Source: RGIG3009 sp045578425
GTDB taxonomy: Bacteria; Bacillota; Clostridia; Oscillospirales; Acutalibacteraceae
Direction: 5' to 3'
DNA length: 64,000 nucleotides
NCBI GenBank assembly: GCA_045578425.1
Contig: JAZNKF010000065.1
Coordinates: 10,813 to 74,812, forward strand
Part shown: piece by piece, positions 33,326 to 41,859 of the stretch
Numbering within the stretch: position 1 is the first letter of the stretch
Layout: every line of letters starts with the position of its first letter
Position numbers and translations under genes: made by a program
Notes under the pieces: model-generated
Databases searched by the model: none
Told to the model about the DNA's origin: nothing
Seen by the model: the letters and a program-made list of their open reading frames with translations, nothing else

Positions 33326-34840
33326 ATGATTCGATTTTTCAAAAAATACAGTTTGTTTTTCTTTATCTTCTTTATTTCGATTTGGGTGTCTTTGGCCTCT
33401 ACGTCGCTTAACGAGCAATTTCGTTTTTCGACTCTTGCCAATCAAGTTTTCACCTTTTTACTCTACCTCCCTTTCTTTTTGGTGATTCTTTGGAAAGTTG
33501 TTTCCGACTGTTTCTCTTTTCACCTCACTAAATTCAACGTACTGTACTATGCTTTCGGCGTATATTACGTTGCTTTAAGTGTTTACCGCCTCCTATCCGG
33601 CGGAGAATTTAAGGAAGGTATTTACTATGCCGTTGTGTTGTTTGGGGCGTTTTCGCTATACGCGCTTATAACCGACAAAAAATTAAATCTTTCTAATGAG
33701 GATTTATCCGATAACTTATTGGCCATTTTAACCTATATTGTATTATATAAAGTTGCTGTTACGTTTATGGAAGAAAATGTTTTCGGCAATCCGCCGATTA
33801 ACAATTTATACAGCACCAGTATGCTAGCTTTGTTGTTACCGTTTATGGTAAGCGGTCTGCAAGAAAAAAAGGGTTGGAAAACAAAATTAAACGGCGTGTT
33901 ATGTTGTTTATCGCTGGTTTTGATTTTAACTTGCAGTTCTCGGGCGGTAGTGTTACTTTCCGCCGCAGTAATGATTGGTTTGCTGCTCGCGTTTATCACA
34001 AACGTAACGGTTATTAAATGGGCAGCGGTCTCTTTTGCATCTTCTTTGGTTTTAGTATCTATTTTAGCGGGTTTAAACGTTGGTAAAGTGCGTTATTCTT
34101 TGTATCGCGAGTTCAATATCTCGTTTGCCGTTTCGGACAAAGATACCCCTACCACCCCACCGTCCGGAGCAACAACTACTACCAATCAACAAATGCCAAC
34201 CTCAACCACACCTTCTGTTCCGACACAACCGACACCTACGCAACCAACACCGACAACTCCAAACAATCAACAAATGCCAACCTCAACCACACCTTCTGTT
34301 CCGACACAACCAACACCGACGACCCCAAACAATCAACTTGCTACCGATACGCAAGAACAAATCAATCGCAGCGATGCGATGCGTGCCGATTTATTAAAGC
34401 AAGGCATTGAGGAAGTTAAGAAGAACTTTCTCTTTGGTACCGGTGATTTGTATTACACCTACGACATGGGTTGGAAAACCATGGAGCAAACGGCTCATAA
34501 CTTTTTGGTCGAATGTTTAGTTTGCTTTGGCTTAATCGGTACATTAATGATTTTAGCGTCGTTGTTATCTATACTCATTGACTTTGGTTTCTTTTCCAAA
34601 AAAGGCATTAAAAATTACAAGCAATGGACGTTTATCTTACTCGTCTGCTTTTATTATTTTGCATTTGGTATGGCACAACCGTCCGTCTTTAATACGTTGG
34701 TATGCCCCACCTTTGTGATGGTTATCACGTATCACGGAAGACTGCTGTGCCCCGGTAAATCCGATGCATTGACAAAGACGTTTTGTTTGTTGAAATTAAA
34801 AAGAGGAACTGCTCATGTCACTGACCAACAACCGAAATAA
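33326..34840 (+). CDS. wzy: O-antigen ligase/polymerase (Wzy) with a repetitive Thr/Pro-rich loop
   Basis: A 504-residue protein with about ten transmembrane helices and, between helices at about 257 and 395, a large outer loop. Its first part (about 272-345) is a low-complexity Thr/Pro/Gln tract built from two in-frame copies of a unit beginning NQQMPTSTTPSVPTQP. The C-terminal half contains TGDLYYTYDMGW and AHNFLVECLVCFG, the His-containing segment typical of Wzy/WaaL proteins. It should polymerise lipid-linked repeat units outside the membrane. TGAGGTGA precedes the ATG and its end overlaps wzx by 26 bases. Confidence 0.84.
   Translation: MIRFFKKYSLFFFIFFISIWVSLASTSLNEQFRFSTLANQVFTFLLYLPFFLVILWKVVSDCFSFHLTKFNVLYYAFGVYYVALSVYRLLSGGEFKEGIYYAVVLFGAFSLYALITDKKLNLSNEDLSDNLLAILTYIVLYKVAVTFMEENVFGNPPINNLYSTSMLALLLPFMVSGLQEKKGWKTKLNGVLCCLSLVLILTCSSRAVVLLSAAVMIGLLLAFITNVTVIKWAAVSFASSLVLVSILAGLNVGKVRYSLYREFNISFAVSDKDTPTTPPSGATTTTNQQMPTSTTPSVPTQPTPTQPTPTTPNNQQMPTSTTPSVPTQPTPTTPNNQLATDTQEQINRSDAMRADLLKQGIEEVKKNFLFGTGDLYYTYDMGWKTMEQTAHNFLVECLVCFGLIGTLMILASLLSILIDFGFFSKKGIKNYKQWTFILLVCFYYFAFGMAQPSVFNTLVCPTFVMVITYHGRLLCPGKSDALTKTFCLLKLKRGTAHVTDQQPK
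34184..34330 (+). repeat. In-frame tandem repeat in wzy
   Basis: Copy 1 begins at 34184 and copy 2 at 34265, an offset of 81 bases (27 codons). About 47 bases are identical in both (from AATCAACAAATGCC on). Copy 2 is shorter, 66 bases. Slippage or recombination here would change loop length by whole codons. Confidence 0.85.
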
Positions 34841-36338
34841 ATATAGCATGCTCAATGCCTTATCGGCCGTTTCACTCACGTTAGTGAACGGCCTATTTGG
34901 CTTTGTTGTCACTCTGCTGATTTTACAGCATTACGGTTCGGATTTTAACGGGCTCAATTCCACCGCCAATCAAGTCGTCCACGTTTTAATGATTGTGGAA
35001 GGCGGCTTTACAACAGCTTCAAACGTAGCCTTATTTGCACCGTATGTCAAAGGCGATTACACGCTTGTCAACGGTATTTTGGCGGCGACACAAAAGAAAT
35101 TCCGCCGTATCGGCACCTTATTTTTTATCGTCGGTACGGTTGTTTCCTTTGGATATGCCTTGCTGGCAAACAGTGCCTTGGAGCGCGAATTCATTTTCAC
35201 AGTTATCATGATGACCATGATTCCCCCGGCATTCAACCTGTTCTATGCCAGCACCTACCGTGTGTTGTTACAAGCACAGCAAAAAGAATATATTGTTAGC
35301 TTTACCACCACTGTCACCATCGGTTTGGGACATATTGCTAACATTATCATGATTACCAATGGCGGACCGATGTGGATGGTGCGTGTTAACACCATGACAT
35401 TTTCGCTGCTGAGTTATTTGATTATTGCCGGCTATACCAAAAAGAAAAACAAATTTATCGATTTCAAAATCCCGCCGCAACCGGAATTGATAAAAGGTAC
35501 CGGCGATGTAATGGCGCAACGCGTCACCAGCGTTATTTTTGACTCGGCTCCTTTGATTTTCCTTTCCATCTCTCCTGCCGGCGGAACGGTTTTAGCCAGT
35601 GTGTACGCGGTATACAACAATGTGTTTATCATCCTCAAAAATCTGTTGCGCAGTTTGATTGATGCACCTCGCCTTGGTTTTGGTGAGATGCTGACACACC
35701 GCAAACGCGAAGATGTCTGGCCGGCTTATTCACAATATGAGTATTTGATTTTTACCGCTGTTTTTGTAGTACTTACTACCGCTTGTGCCGTCATCCTACC
35801 TTTTATTAAAATTTATACCAACGGCATCAACGATGCCAATTATGTGGATATTGCCATTGCGGTTTTAATGGTTTCCTGCTCTGTGTTGGAATTGTTACAT
35901 ATTCCGAGTTTTCATCTTATCAACATGGCAGGGCATTTCCGTATCAGCCGTAACATTCAAATTATTTCTTGCATTGTTTTGTTGGTGTCGCTAGGCATCG
36001 GCGGCACGCTTTGGGGACTGTACGGCATGCTAGCCTCGGTTTTGTTGGTCGGTCTTTTGCTTTGCGTGCTGGAAATGGGTTACGTTCACGTTTACTTTTT
36101 CAAGGGCAAATTAAGGCACTTGCTTCGTCTGTTATTACCATTGGTTATTGTGGGAGTTGCTATTTGTTGGGTAGAACTTTCGTTGGTTCTCCCCATCGAC
36201 AATTACTTTACTTTCGTTTTGTTCGGTGCGCTTTTTGTGTGCATCAACGGTGCCGTAGCACTGTTCACCGGCTTTGTGTTCAACCGCCGCGAATTAACAG
36301 CTTTACTTAAACGCGGATTGGCACTTATCAAGCGATAA
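34815..36338 (+). CDS. wzx: Polysaccharide flippase (Wzx, MOP superfamily)
   Basis: A 507-residue protein with 12-14 predicted transmembrane helices; the start LNALSAVSLTLVNGLFGF and GSDFNGLNSTANQVV are typical of the Wzx/MATE branch in gram-positive capsule loci. It should move undecaprenyl-linked repeat units across the membrane for the Wzy encoded immediately upstream. AAGAGGAA precedes the ATG. It is the last gene of the plus arm, ending at the convergent terminator. Confidence 0.87.
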   Translation: MSLTNNRNKYSMLNALSAVSLTLVNGLFGFVVTLLILQHYGSDFNGLNSTANQVVHVLMIVEGGFTTASNVALFAPYVKGDYTLVNGILAATQKKFRRIGTLFFIVGTVVSFGYALLANSALEREFIFTVIMMTMIPPAFNLFYASTYRVLLQAQQKEYIVSFTTTVTIGLGHIANIIMITNGGPMWMVRVNTMTFSLLSYLIIAGYTKKKNKFIDFKIPPQPELIKGTGDVMAQRVTSVIFDSAPLIFLSISPAGGTVLASVYAVYNNVFIILKNLLRSLIDAPRLGFGEMLTHRKREDVWPAYSQYEYLIFTAVFVVLTTACAVILPFIKIYTNGINDANYVDIAIAVLMVSCSVLELLHIPSFHLINMAGHFRISRNIQIISCIVLLVSLGIGGTLWGLYGMLASVLLVGLLLCVLEMGYVHVYFFKGKLRHLLRLLLPLVIVGVAICWVELSLVLPIDNYFTFVLFGALFVCINGAVALFTGFVFNRRELTALLKRGLALIKR

Positions 36339-36397
36339 AAAAACAGCATAACGCCCGTATTACTTGTAATAGTAATACGGGCGTTATGTTATTTTTT
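36338..36397. terminator. Bidirectional terminator between the two polysaccharide arms
   Basis: A 17-base stem (36347-36363 with 36372-36388) is flanked by A- and T-runs, ending wzx on the plus strand and the aminotransferase gene on the minus strand. Confidence 0.92.
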
Positions 36398-37495
36398 AAG
36401 GCCCAATATAATATCGCAAATAGTGTCCACGTCCGAAAGAGGCAGATCGGCATACAGTGGCAATGTTAATACTTGATGGCTGATACGCAATGCAACAGGC
36501 GTTTCATTTGAGTCGTATTGACCGCTAAAACAATCAAAAGCGTTGGTCAGCGGATAAAAATATTTGCGAGCACCAATACCGTTTTGCGCCAGTGCCTCCA
36601 TAACTTCATTACGGTCGACACCAAACACCGCTTTATCAAATATCACAGGGAAATACGAATAGTTTGGTTGAACATCTCTTTGGACGGGATTTAATTGTAA
36701 ACCGTTCACACCAGCGAGCCGTTCATAATAGCGGTCAACAACGGTTTTGCGTTTGGCGATTTCCTCGTCAATGTGGCGTAAATTGCACAGTCCCATAGCA
36801 GCGCAAAATTCGTTCATTTTCGCATTGGCACCCACGCCATCCACAATCTCCGGACCGCGAATACCAAAGTTTTTAAGGCCGTACAACTCTCTGCCAAAAG
36901 CTTCGTCGTGGTAGCACACAGCGCCGCCCTCGATGGAATTGAATACTTTGGTGGCATGGAAACTAAAACACGAAACGTCACCAAAATCACCGATGCCTCT
37001 GCCTTTATATTTTACACCAAAGGTATGCGCCGCATCGTAAATGACTTTCAGGTTATATTTTTGGGCAATGCGTTCAATTTCTTCGACATTACAAATGTTA
37101 CCGTATACGTGGACGGGTACGATGGCCGACGTTTTTTCCGTAATTAAGGATTCCAATTTATTAACGTCCATGGTAAAATCCACGGGATTAATATCGCAAA
37201 ACACTGGCTTTAGACCATTACGTACAATCGCATGAGTGGTGGAAGCAAACGTAAACGGGGTAGTAATGACTTCCCCACTCAGATGCAACGCTTGCATGGA
37301 AAGTTCCAATGCCATGTGACCATTGGTGAGTAAATCCACCGCATCTACGGCTAAATAGTCCGCCAGTTGCGTTTGCAATGCTTTGTGCTTTGGTCCCATA
37401 TTGGTCAGCCAATGGCTGTCCCAAATATCCTTTATTTCTTCACAGTATTCTTCAAACGAAGGCATGGAAGAACGGGTCACTAAAATGCGATTCAT
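36389..37495 (-). CDS. DegT/DnrJ/EryC1/StrS-family PLP aminotransferase
   Basis: A 368-residue type I-fold enzyme. LLTNGHMALELS binds PLP phosphate, VIYDAAHTFGV gives the ring-binding Asp, and FSFHATKVFNS gives the Schiff-base Lys. Family members aminate keto sugars bound to nucleotides; the usual partner 4,6-dehydratase could be the rmlB or fnlA product, or another. ATG 37495 has GAGGTG 8 bases ahead. It is the last gene of the minus arm. LAVDAVDLLTNG stands where most homologues have a CSSGT-like segment. Confidence 0.87.
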   Translation of the reverse strand: MNRILVTRSSMPSFEEYCEEIKDIWDSHWLTNMGPKHKALQTQLADYLAVDAVDLLTNGHMALELSMQALHLSGEVITTPFTFASTTHAIVRNGLKPVFCDINPVDFTMDVNKLESLITEKTSAIVPVHVYGNICNVEEIERIAQKYNLKVIYDAAHTFGVKYKGRGIGDFGDVSCFSFHATKVFNSIEGGAVCYHDEAFGRELYGLKNFGIRGPEIVDGVGANAKMNEFCAAMGLCNLRHIDEEIAKRKTVVDRYYERLAGVNGLQLNPVQRDVQPNYSYFPVIFDKAVFGVDRNEVMEALAQNGIGARKYFYPLTNAFDCFSGQYDSNETPVALRISHQVLTLPLYADLPLSDVDTICDIILGLKK

Positions 37496-37506
37496 ACCGC
37501 TACACC

Positions 37507-37788
37507 TCAATTCGATTGCCGATTTTCGTCATTAATCGTTAAGCTTTTTTGCTTTTTCAAGTACATGGTAAGGAGGCCTAAGCAGACAACAATATTACCA
37601 CCGTAAATTAAAACACCAAAAATTTTCTTTTGAATAAACACGCAAATAGCCGTTGCGGTTTCCCCGCCAATGACAAAAGCGACCAGAAAACCCAAAAACG
37701 TTAATCCGCCTGCAAACAAGCAAAAGAAGATTCCGTAACTGTATATTTTTGTGAGTACCGCAATAAGTTTTTTCAAAAAGGCAGTCAT
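37507..37788 (-). CDS. Small two-helix membrane protein
   Basis: A 93-residue protein with two clear hydrophobic helices (about 16-38 and 46-70) and a basic tail ending in NDENRQSN. I do not recognise a family. It follows the TRAP-type permease gene and could be a reduced small subunit of that permease, although true DctQ proteins have four helices and about 160 residues. ATG 37788 follows AAAGGAG; it ends 11 bases before the aminotransferase start. Confidence 0.7.
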   Translation of the reverse strand: MTAFLKKLIAVLTKIYSYGIFFCLFAGGLTFLGFLVAFVIGGETATAICVFIQKKIFGVLIYGGNIVVCLGLLTMYLKKQKSLTINDENRQSN

Positions 37789-37804
37789 ATCGTTCGCTCC
37801 TTTC

Positions 37805-39163
37805 TCACAGGCCAAGAATGGGCAGTACTTCAAGCAACATGAGCACTTCCAGGATATATTGCGCGGCTACCCACCACAAATCGTTGATGACCGTTTTCTT
37901 AAAATCCGATTCCGCAATACTCATGCCCGCATACATACCAAGCGCCAACGGCGGTGTGATACCGCACATGACACCGCAAATGCAGGGAAGCATAGCGGCA
38001 ATATACAGCGGATTGGAACCCACCGCGGCAAACGCCGCAATGAATACCGGACCAAAAATAACGACTTGCGATGAACCGGGAACCACCATCCCTAAAAAGC
38101 ACGTAATCAACGGGACAACAAAGGCTAATCCCACGCGGGAAAGATTCATTTGGCTCAAAAATACCGAAAGGCCGGTGGTAACGTCGATATCGGCAAATAA
38201 TTCGCCAATCATGTAGCCAAACAAGCAGGCGGCAATCGGCCCGACCAAGGATTTCATCTTGTTGCCAAACACATCCGCTAACTTGGCAAGGGTGAATTCT
38301 TTTTTGTTTTCGGCAATGAGCAAGGCATAAATCGTCGCAATACCGGCAATGAAAAACAACAAACATTTGGAAAAAGCCGAAGCCCCTGCCGTTCCCAGAC
38401 GCTGCGCAATAAAATCCGACGCTACGCTATCAAACACAAACGGAACCAAGATAATAACGGGTAAAAGCAGCCCTTTCCAGCCGTTTTTGAACGTTTCTTT
38501 GAGCGAGGGGATATCTTCCTTTGCCATGGGCTTGACATGATAATATTTGCAGAATGCCCACACCATCAAGATGCGCTGTGCAATAAAATACAGCGAGATA
38601 CCCCACAACACTACCCAGAATTGTCCTGATGTCACCTGGGCGTCGGGATACAGCGCCATAAAGGCACCGAGTGCTCCCACAATATTGGAACTCGGCGGAA
38701 TCATGTTACCAAGATAACTGGAAGTGCTTTCGACATTGGCTGCCAAATGCGACGGAAAACCCACTTTTTTCATAGCGGGAATGGTAATCACACCGGTTGC
38801 CATGACATTGCCGGGACCCGAACCCGAAAGGGCGCCCATGAACGATGAAGTAATCACCGCCACGTAACCGGCACCACCCGTGACACGACCTAAACATGAC
38901 AGGATTAAATACACGCACGAATCGATTACCTTGGTGTGTGTCAGCAATTGGCTCATTGCCACAAAAGCAATCATGGAATACAACAAGCCTGTGGAAAGAG
39001 CGCCGTCTATGTATTGCCAAATATTTTCCCACGTACCGGTAATCGCTACCAAAATCAGAAACGACAAAAACAGTGCTTCATACACGGGACGTTTGAGCAG
39101 TACAAACCACAGTAAAATAAACGCTAATAAAAAGATAAGATACAACAGTGCAGAAGGTATCAT
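37805..39163 (-). CDS. TRAP-type (DctM-like) large permease subunit
   Basis: A 452-residue protein with about twelve hydrophobic helices. MGALSGSGPGNVMATGVITIPAM is the family core, shown here as GALSGSGPGN and TGVITIPAM, repeated in the second half as VVPGSSQVVIFGPVF and GITPPLALGMYAG. Such permeases take up carboxylates or related acids using sodium or proton gradients, normally with a substrate-binding protein and DctQ. Neither is recognisable here. Its place in a polysaccharide arm, 3 bases after an ATP-grasp gene, suggests that it imports or exports a building block used by the neighbouring ligases. Confidence 0.82.
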   Translation of the reverse strand: MIPSALLYLIFLLAFILLWFVLLKRPVYEALFLSFLILVAITGTWENIWQYIDGALSTGLLYSMIAFVAMSQLLTHTKVIDSCVYLILSCLGRVTGGAGYVAVITSSFMGALSGSGPGNVMATGVITIPAMKKVGFPSHLAANVESTSSYLGNMIPPSSNIVGALGAFMALYPDAQVTSGQFWVVLWGISLYFIAQRILMVWAFCKYYHVKPMAKEDIPSLKETFKNGWKGLLLPVIILVPFVFDSVASDFIAQRLGTAGASAFSKCLLFFIAGIATIYALLIAENKKEFTLAKLADVFGNKMKSLVGPIAACLFGYMIGELFADIDVTTGLSVFLSQMNLSRVGLAFVVPLITCFLGMVVPGSSQVVIFGPVFIAAFAAVGSNPLYIAAMLPCICGVMCGITPPLALGMYAGMSIAESDFKKTVINDLWWVAAQYILEVLMLLEVLPILGL

Positions 39164-39166
39164 TTT

Positions 39167-40396
39167 TTACTCCTTAATATCAGGCAACAAATCGTGCCGC
39201 ATAATATCCGTCCCGTTAACGTCTAGTACTTTCACGGCGGCGGTGGCAGTTTTGTGTTTTTGCTGTAATTCCCCGATGGAATCTGCCCCAATCGTAAATC
39301 CGCAAACACGGTCACCGCTACTTTGAATACCCGTCATCTGTGCACCTTGCCATTTGAATAAATAATAGTCCACAATGACACCGTTTCTTTTAAGTTCTTC
39401 AAAACCAACAAGTTTATCAAACACACCATTTTGGCAATAGACAAACTCGTTACTGATATACCGGTATTTCCCGCCAAGATCCCCGACATGAGGTATCTGC
39501 CCCAACGTCAAATCGACAACTCCTTGAATGACATCAAAACCACTGGCATTTTGAATCATCAAATATTTCACACCGCCGCCGGTACGCGCACTGAATTCCA
39601 ACACGAATATATGCCCGTTACGGTAAATGGCTTGTATCAACATGGGGGCATTTTTAATACCGAAAGCATCCGCAATTTTTTGCGCGACTTCGCCTATTTC
39701 TTCTTGTACGATTGTTGCTTCTTTGGCGGGGTAATTGCCGCGGAATATCACAAATTTATCGGCATCGGCAATTTTTTCACTGTTCGATACGCACAGCACG
39801 TGCGCTTTGCCCTCTTCTACCCATACATCAATGGAAAGTTCGGGACCCTCAATGAACTCTTCTGCCACAGCGGTACCGGTACGACTAAATTCCAGTGCAT
39901 CGGCAAGTGCCGCTTTGAATTCGGCCATGTTGGTCACTTTGCGGACACCTTTGGAGCTGTTACAATCCGCCGGTTTAACAATTAAAGGAAAGGACAAGTT
40001 GGGGAGCGTGTACGGTTCGTTTTTGTGAATGGTCACATGCTTTGCTGTGGGAATGCCGTTTGCTAAAAAGACATCTTTCATGTATTTTTTGTTGGTGACG
40101 TTGCGTGCCGTTTCGTAATCCACGTAACACGGCAACCTCAGATTTTCCGAAACCTTGGCAACCGTCAGCAACGCTTGGTCAGTACACGCGGTAATCAAAA
40201 AGTCAACCGCTTCCGATTGCGCGATTTCTTGTATTTTTTCGACATCTAACGTGGAAACTTGAAAAAATTTATCGGCATACGGTTTTGCCACCGGCTCGGC
40301 ATAGTAATCTGCCAATAATGTATAAATACCGCGGCGTTTTAATTCACCAATTAACGCGATTTGTGCATATCCGCCGGCAAGTACCAAAGCTTTCAT
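39167..40396 (-). CDS. ATP-grasp carboxylate-amine ligase
   Basis: A 409-residue enzyme. The N-terminal domain (LVLAGGYAQIALI) is followed by the ATP-grasp fold: PLIVKPADCNSSKGV, AEEFIEGPELSIDVWV and the metal-binding LEFSARTGGGVKYLMI. It joins a carboxylate to an amine through an acyl phosphate. ATG 40396 follows AAGGGTG and lies 6 bases after a second ATP-grasp gene. In polysaccharide loci such enzymes can make amino-acid or peptide-like substituents; substrates here are unknown. Confidence 0.84.
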   Translation of the reverse strand: MKALVLAGGYAQIALIGELKRRGIYTLLADYYAEPVAKPYADKFFQVSTLDVEKIQEIAQSEAVDFLITACTDQALLTVAKVSENLRLPCYVDYETARNVTNKKYMKDVFLANGIPTAKHVTIHKNEPYTLPNLSFPLIVKPADCNSSKGVRKVTNMAEFKAALADALEFSRTGTAVAEEFIEGPELSIDVWVEEGKAHVLCVSNSEKIADADKFVIFRGNYPAKEATIVQEEIGEVAQKIADAFGIKNAPMLIQAIYRNGHIFVLEFSARTGGGVKYLMIQNASGFDVIQGVVDLTLGQIPHVGDLGGKYRYISNEFVYCQNGVFDKLVGFEELKRNGVIVDYYLFKWQGAQMTGIQSSGDRVCGFTIGADSIGELQQKHKTATAAVKVLDVNGTDIMRHDLLPDIKE

Positions 40397-40401
40397 GTTT
40401 T

Positions 40402-41412
40402 TCACCCTTTTTTTGTCGTTAAAATCAATTCCTTGTAAGCGCGAACACCGCTTTTGGCCGTCAACCATTCAGGCAACACCTCTTGACCGCTTACCCAATT
40501 CACCAGTGCCCGCGGGAGATTGCACCCTGCCACGTGGCTGAACGGATACCCTCCACCGAATCGAGCGTTCATTTCCAAAACATACGGTCTTCCGTCTACC
40601 AAAAAGAAATCGCAATCCATGTTGCCGATATGCTTGGTCAGTTTCCCAAGCCGCTCTGCTTCGGCAAACAAGGCTGGTTCTTCTACCGTTTCACCGATAT
40701 CGGTCTCACCTGCACGCATGGCTAATTTCTTTTTCACAATAGCGTTGCAAAACCGACCTTCCAAATCGTTGATAATATCGATACCGTATTCCTGCCCTGT
40801 CAACATTTCCTGGAAAATAATTTTTTCTTCCACCGTATCCGACTCATACCTAAGATACGTTCTGCGGACAGCTCGTGTATTGCGCGTATAGTAATATAAC
40901 AGCGCCATTTCATCTTCTGCCACCGACATGGCTAAGGAACCGCAGCCGAAGCGCGGTTTAACAATGACAGGATAATGAATTTCACCGGATTCCAACGCCA
41001 ACATAGCAGATTGCAAAGTCAAATACGTTTTGGGAACACCAAAGCCGTTTTCTTTCAAAAACTCGTATGTTTTCCATTTGTCGTTGCATATTTCCAGCAA
41101 ATTTGCATCAGATACGACAACACGTGTGCCAATGGCTTCAAAGCGGTCCTTGTTTTTTGCCAACACCGGTAAATCAATATCAAACAGCGATACAATCATA
41201 TCAATAGCTTGTTCTTTACAGTAGTTAAGTAAAAACGGAATATATTCATCACTGTAAATAAGCGGGGAAATCACACTGCGGTCAGCATATTGAAACGCTA
41301 CCGTTAAATCATCGGAATTGCAAACATGTACTTCTCCGTCGGGTACTACGGCTTGTTTAAAATATTGTACCATGTAAGCCCGTCTGCCAACCGAAGTCAA
41401 TAAAACGTTCAT
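40402..41412 (-). CDS. ATP-grasp domain protein (carbamoyl-phosphate-synthase-like)
   Basis: A 336-residue ligase with a pre-ATP-grasp domain beginning MNVLLTSVGRRAYMVQYF. YPVIVKPRFGCGSLAM binds ATP, FQEMLTGQEYGIDI and LEMNARFGGGYPFSH form the metal/phosphate site. The sequence differs clearly from the other ATP-grasp gene downstream, so they are not recent duplicates and may act in succession. It lies 3 bases after the GNAT gene and is part of the minus arm. Confidence 0.84.
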   Translation of the reverse strand: MNVLLTSVGRRAYMVQYFKQAVVPDGEVHVCNSDDLTVAFQYADRSVISPLIYSDEYIPFLLNYCKEQAIDMIVSLFDIDLPVLAKNKDRFEAIGTRVVVSDANLLEICNDKWKTYEFLKENGFGVPKTYLTLQSAMLALESGEIHYPVIVKPRFGCGSLAMSVAEDEMALLYYYTRNTRAVRRTYLRYESDTVEEKIIFQEMLTGQEYGIDIINDLEGRFCNAIVKKKLAMRAGETDIGETVEEPALFAEAERLGKLTKHIGNMDCDFFLVDGRPYVLEMNARFGGGYPFSHVAGCNLPRALVNWVSGQEVLPEWLTAKSGVRAYKELILTTKKG

Positions 41413-41415
41413 ACC

Positions 41416-41859
41416 CTACTCCTTTTCAAAATAGCACACCAAATGCGTGTTCTGCGGACGGGGTTCGTTCGGCAACAAGAATGGCTTAAAACCCAAACCG
41501 TGATACAGGCGTATTGCAGTCGCATTGGAATTTGTGGTATATAGATGCACCCCGTCAAGGCCTTTGGCACGACTGATACCCAAAAACTCTTTGACCAAAT
41601 AACGAGCATGGCCTTTCCCCTGCGCTGCAGGCAACGTTGCCACCACCGAAATATATCCCAACCGATTATCGGTGTTTTCGGTATATCCCGCAACCATCGC
41701 TACTATCGTGTCGCCTTCAAACTTCGCGCATATAGTTGCTTTTTCATTGAGTTTTTGAGCAAAAGAAAACAATTCTTGTTTTTGAGATAAAGGAACCTCA
41801 AACAGTGTATCCACGGCAGTGAGAAAGGTAAAAATTTGTGATACAGATGGTTTAGTCAT
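41416..41859 (-). CDS. GNAT-family N-acetyltransferase
   Basis: The 147-residue protein has the GNAT fold: VAGYTENTDNRLGYISVVATLPAAQGKGHAR, read here as LGYISVVATLP and the acetyl-CoA loop QGKGHAR, then LYTTNSNATAIRLYHGLGF. ATG 41859 overlaps the flippase stop as ATGACTAA, so it is translationally coupled. In this arm it could acetylate an amino sugar produced by the DegT aminotransferase, as in other nucleotide-sugar routes. That assignment is inferred from position. Confidence 0.84.
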   Translation of the reverse strand: MTKPSVSQIFTFLTAVDTLFEVPLSQKQELFSFAQKLNEKATICAKFEGDTIVAMVAGYTENTDNRLGYISVVATLPAAQGKGHARYLVKEFLGISRAKGLDGVHLYTTNSNATAIRLYHGLGFKPFLLPNEPRPQNTHLVCYFEKE

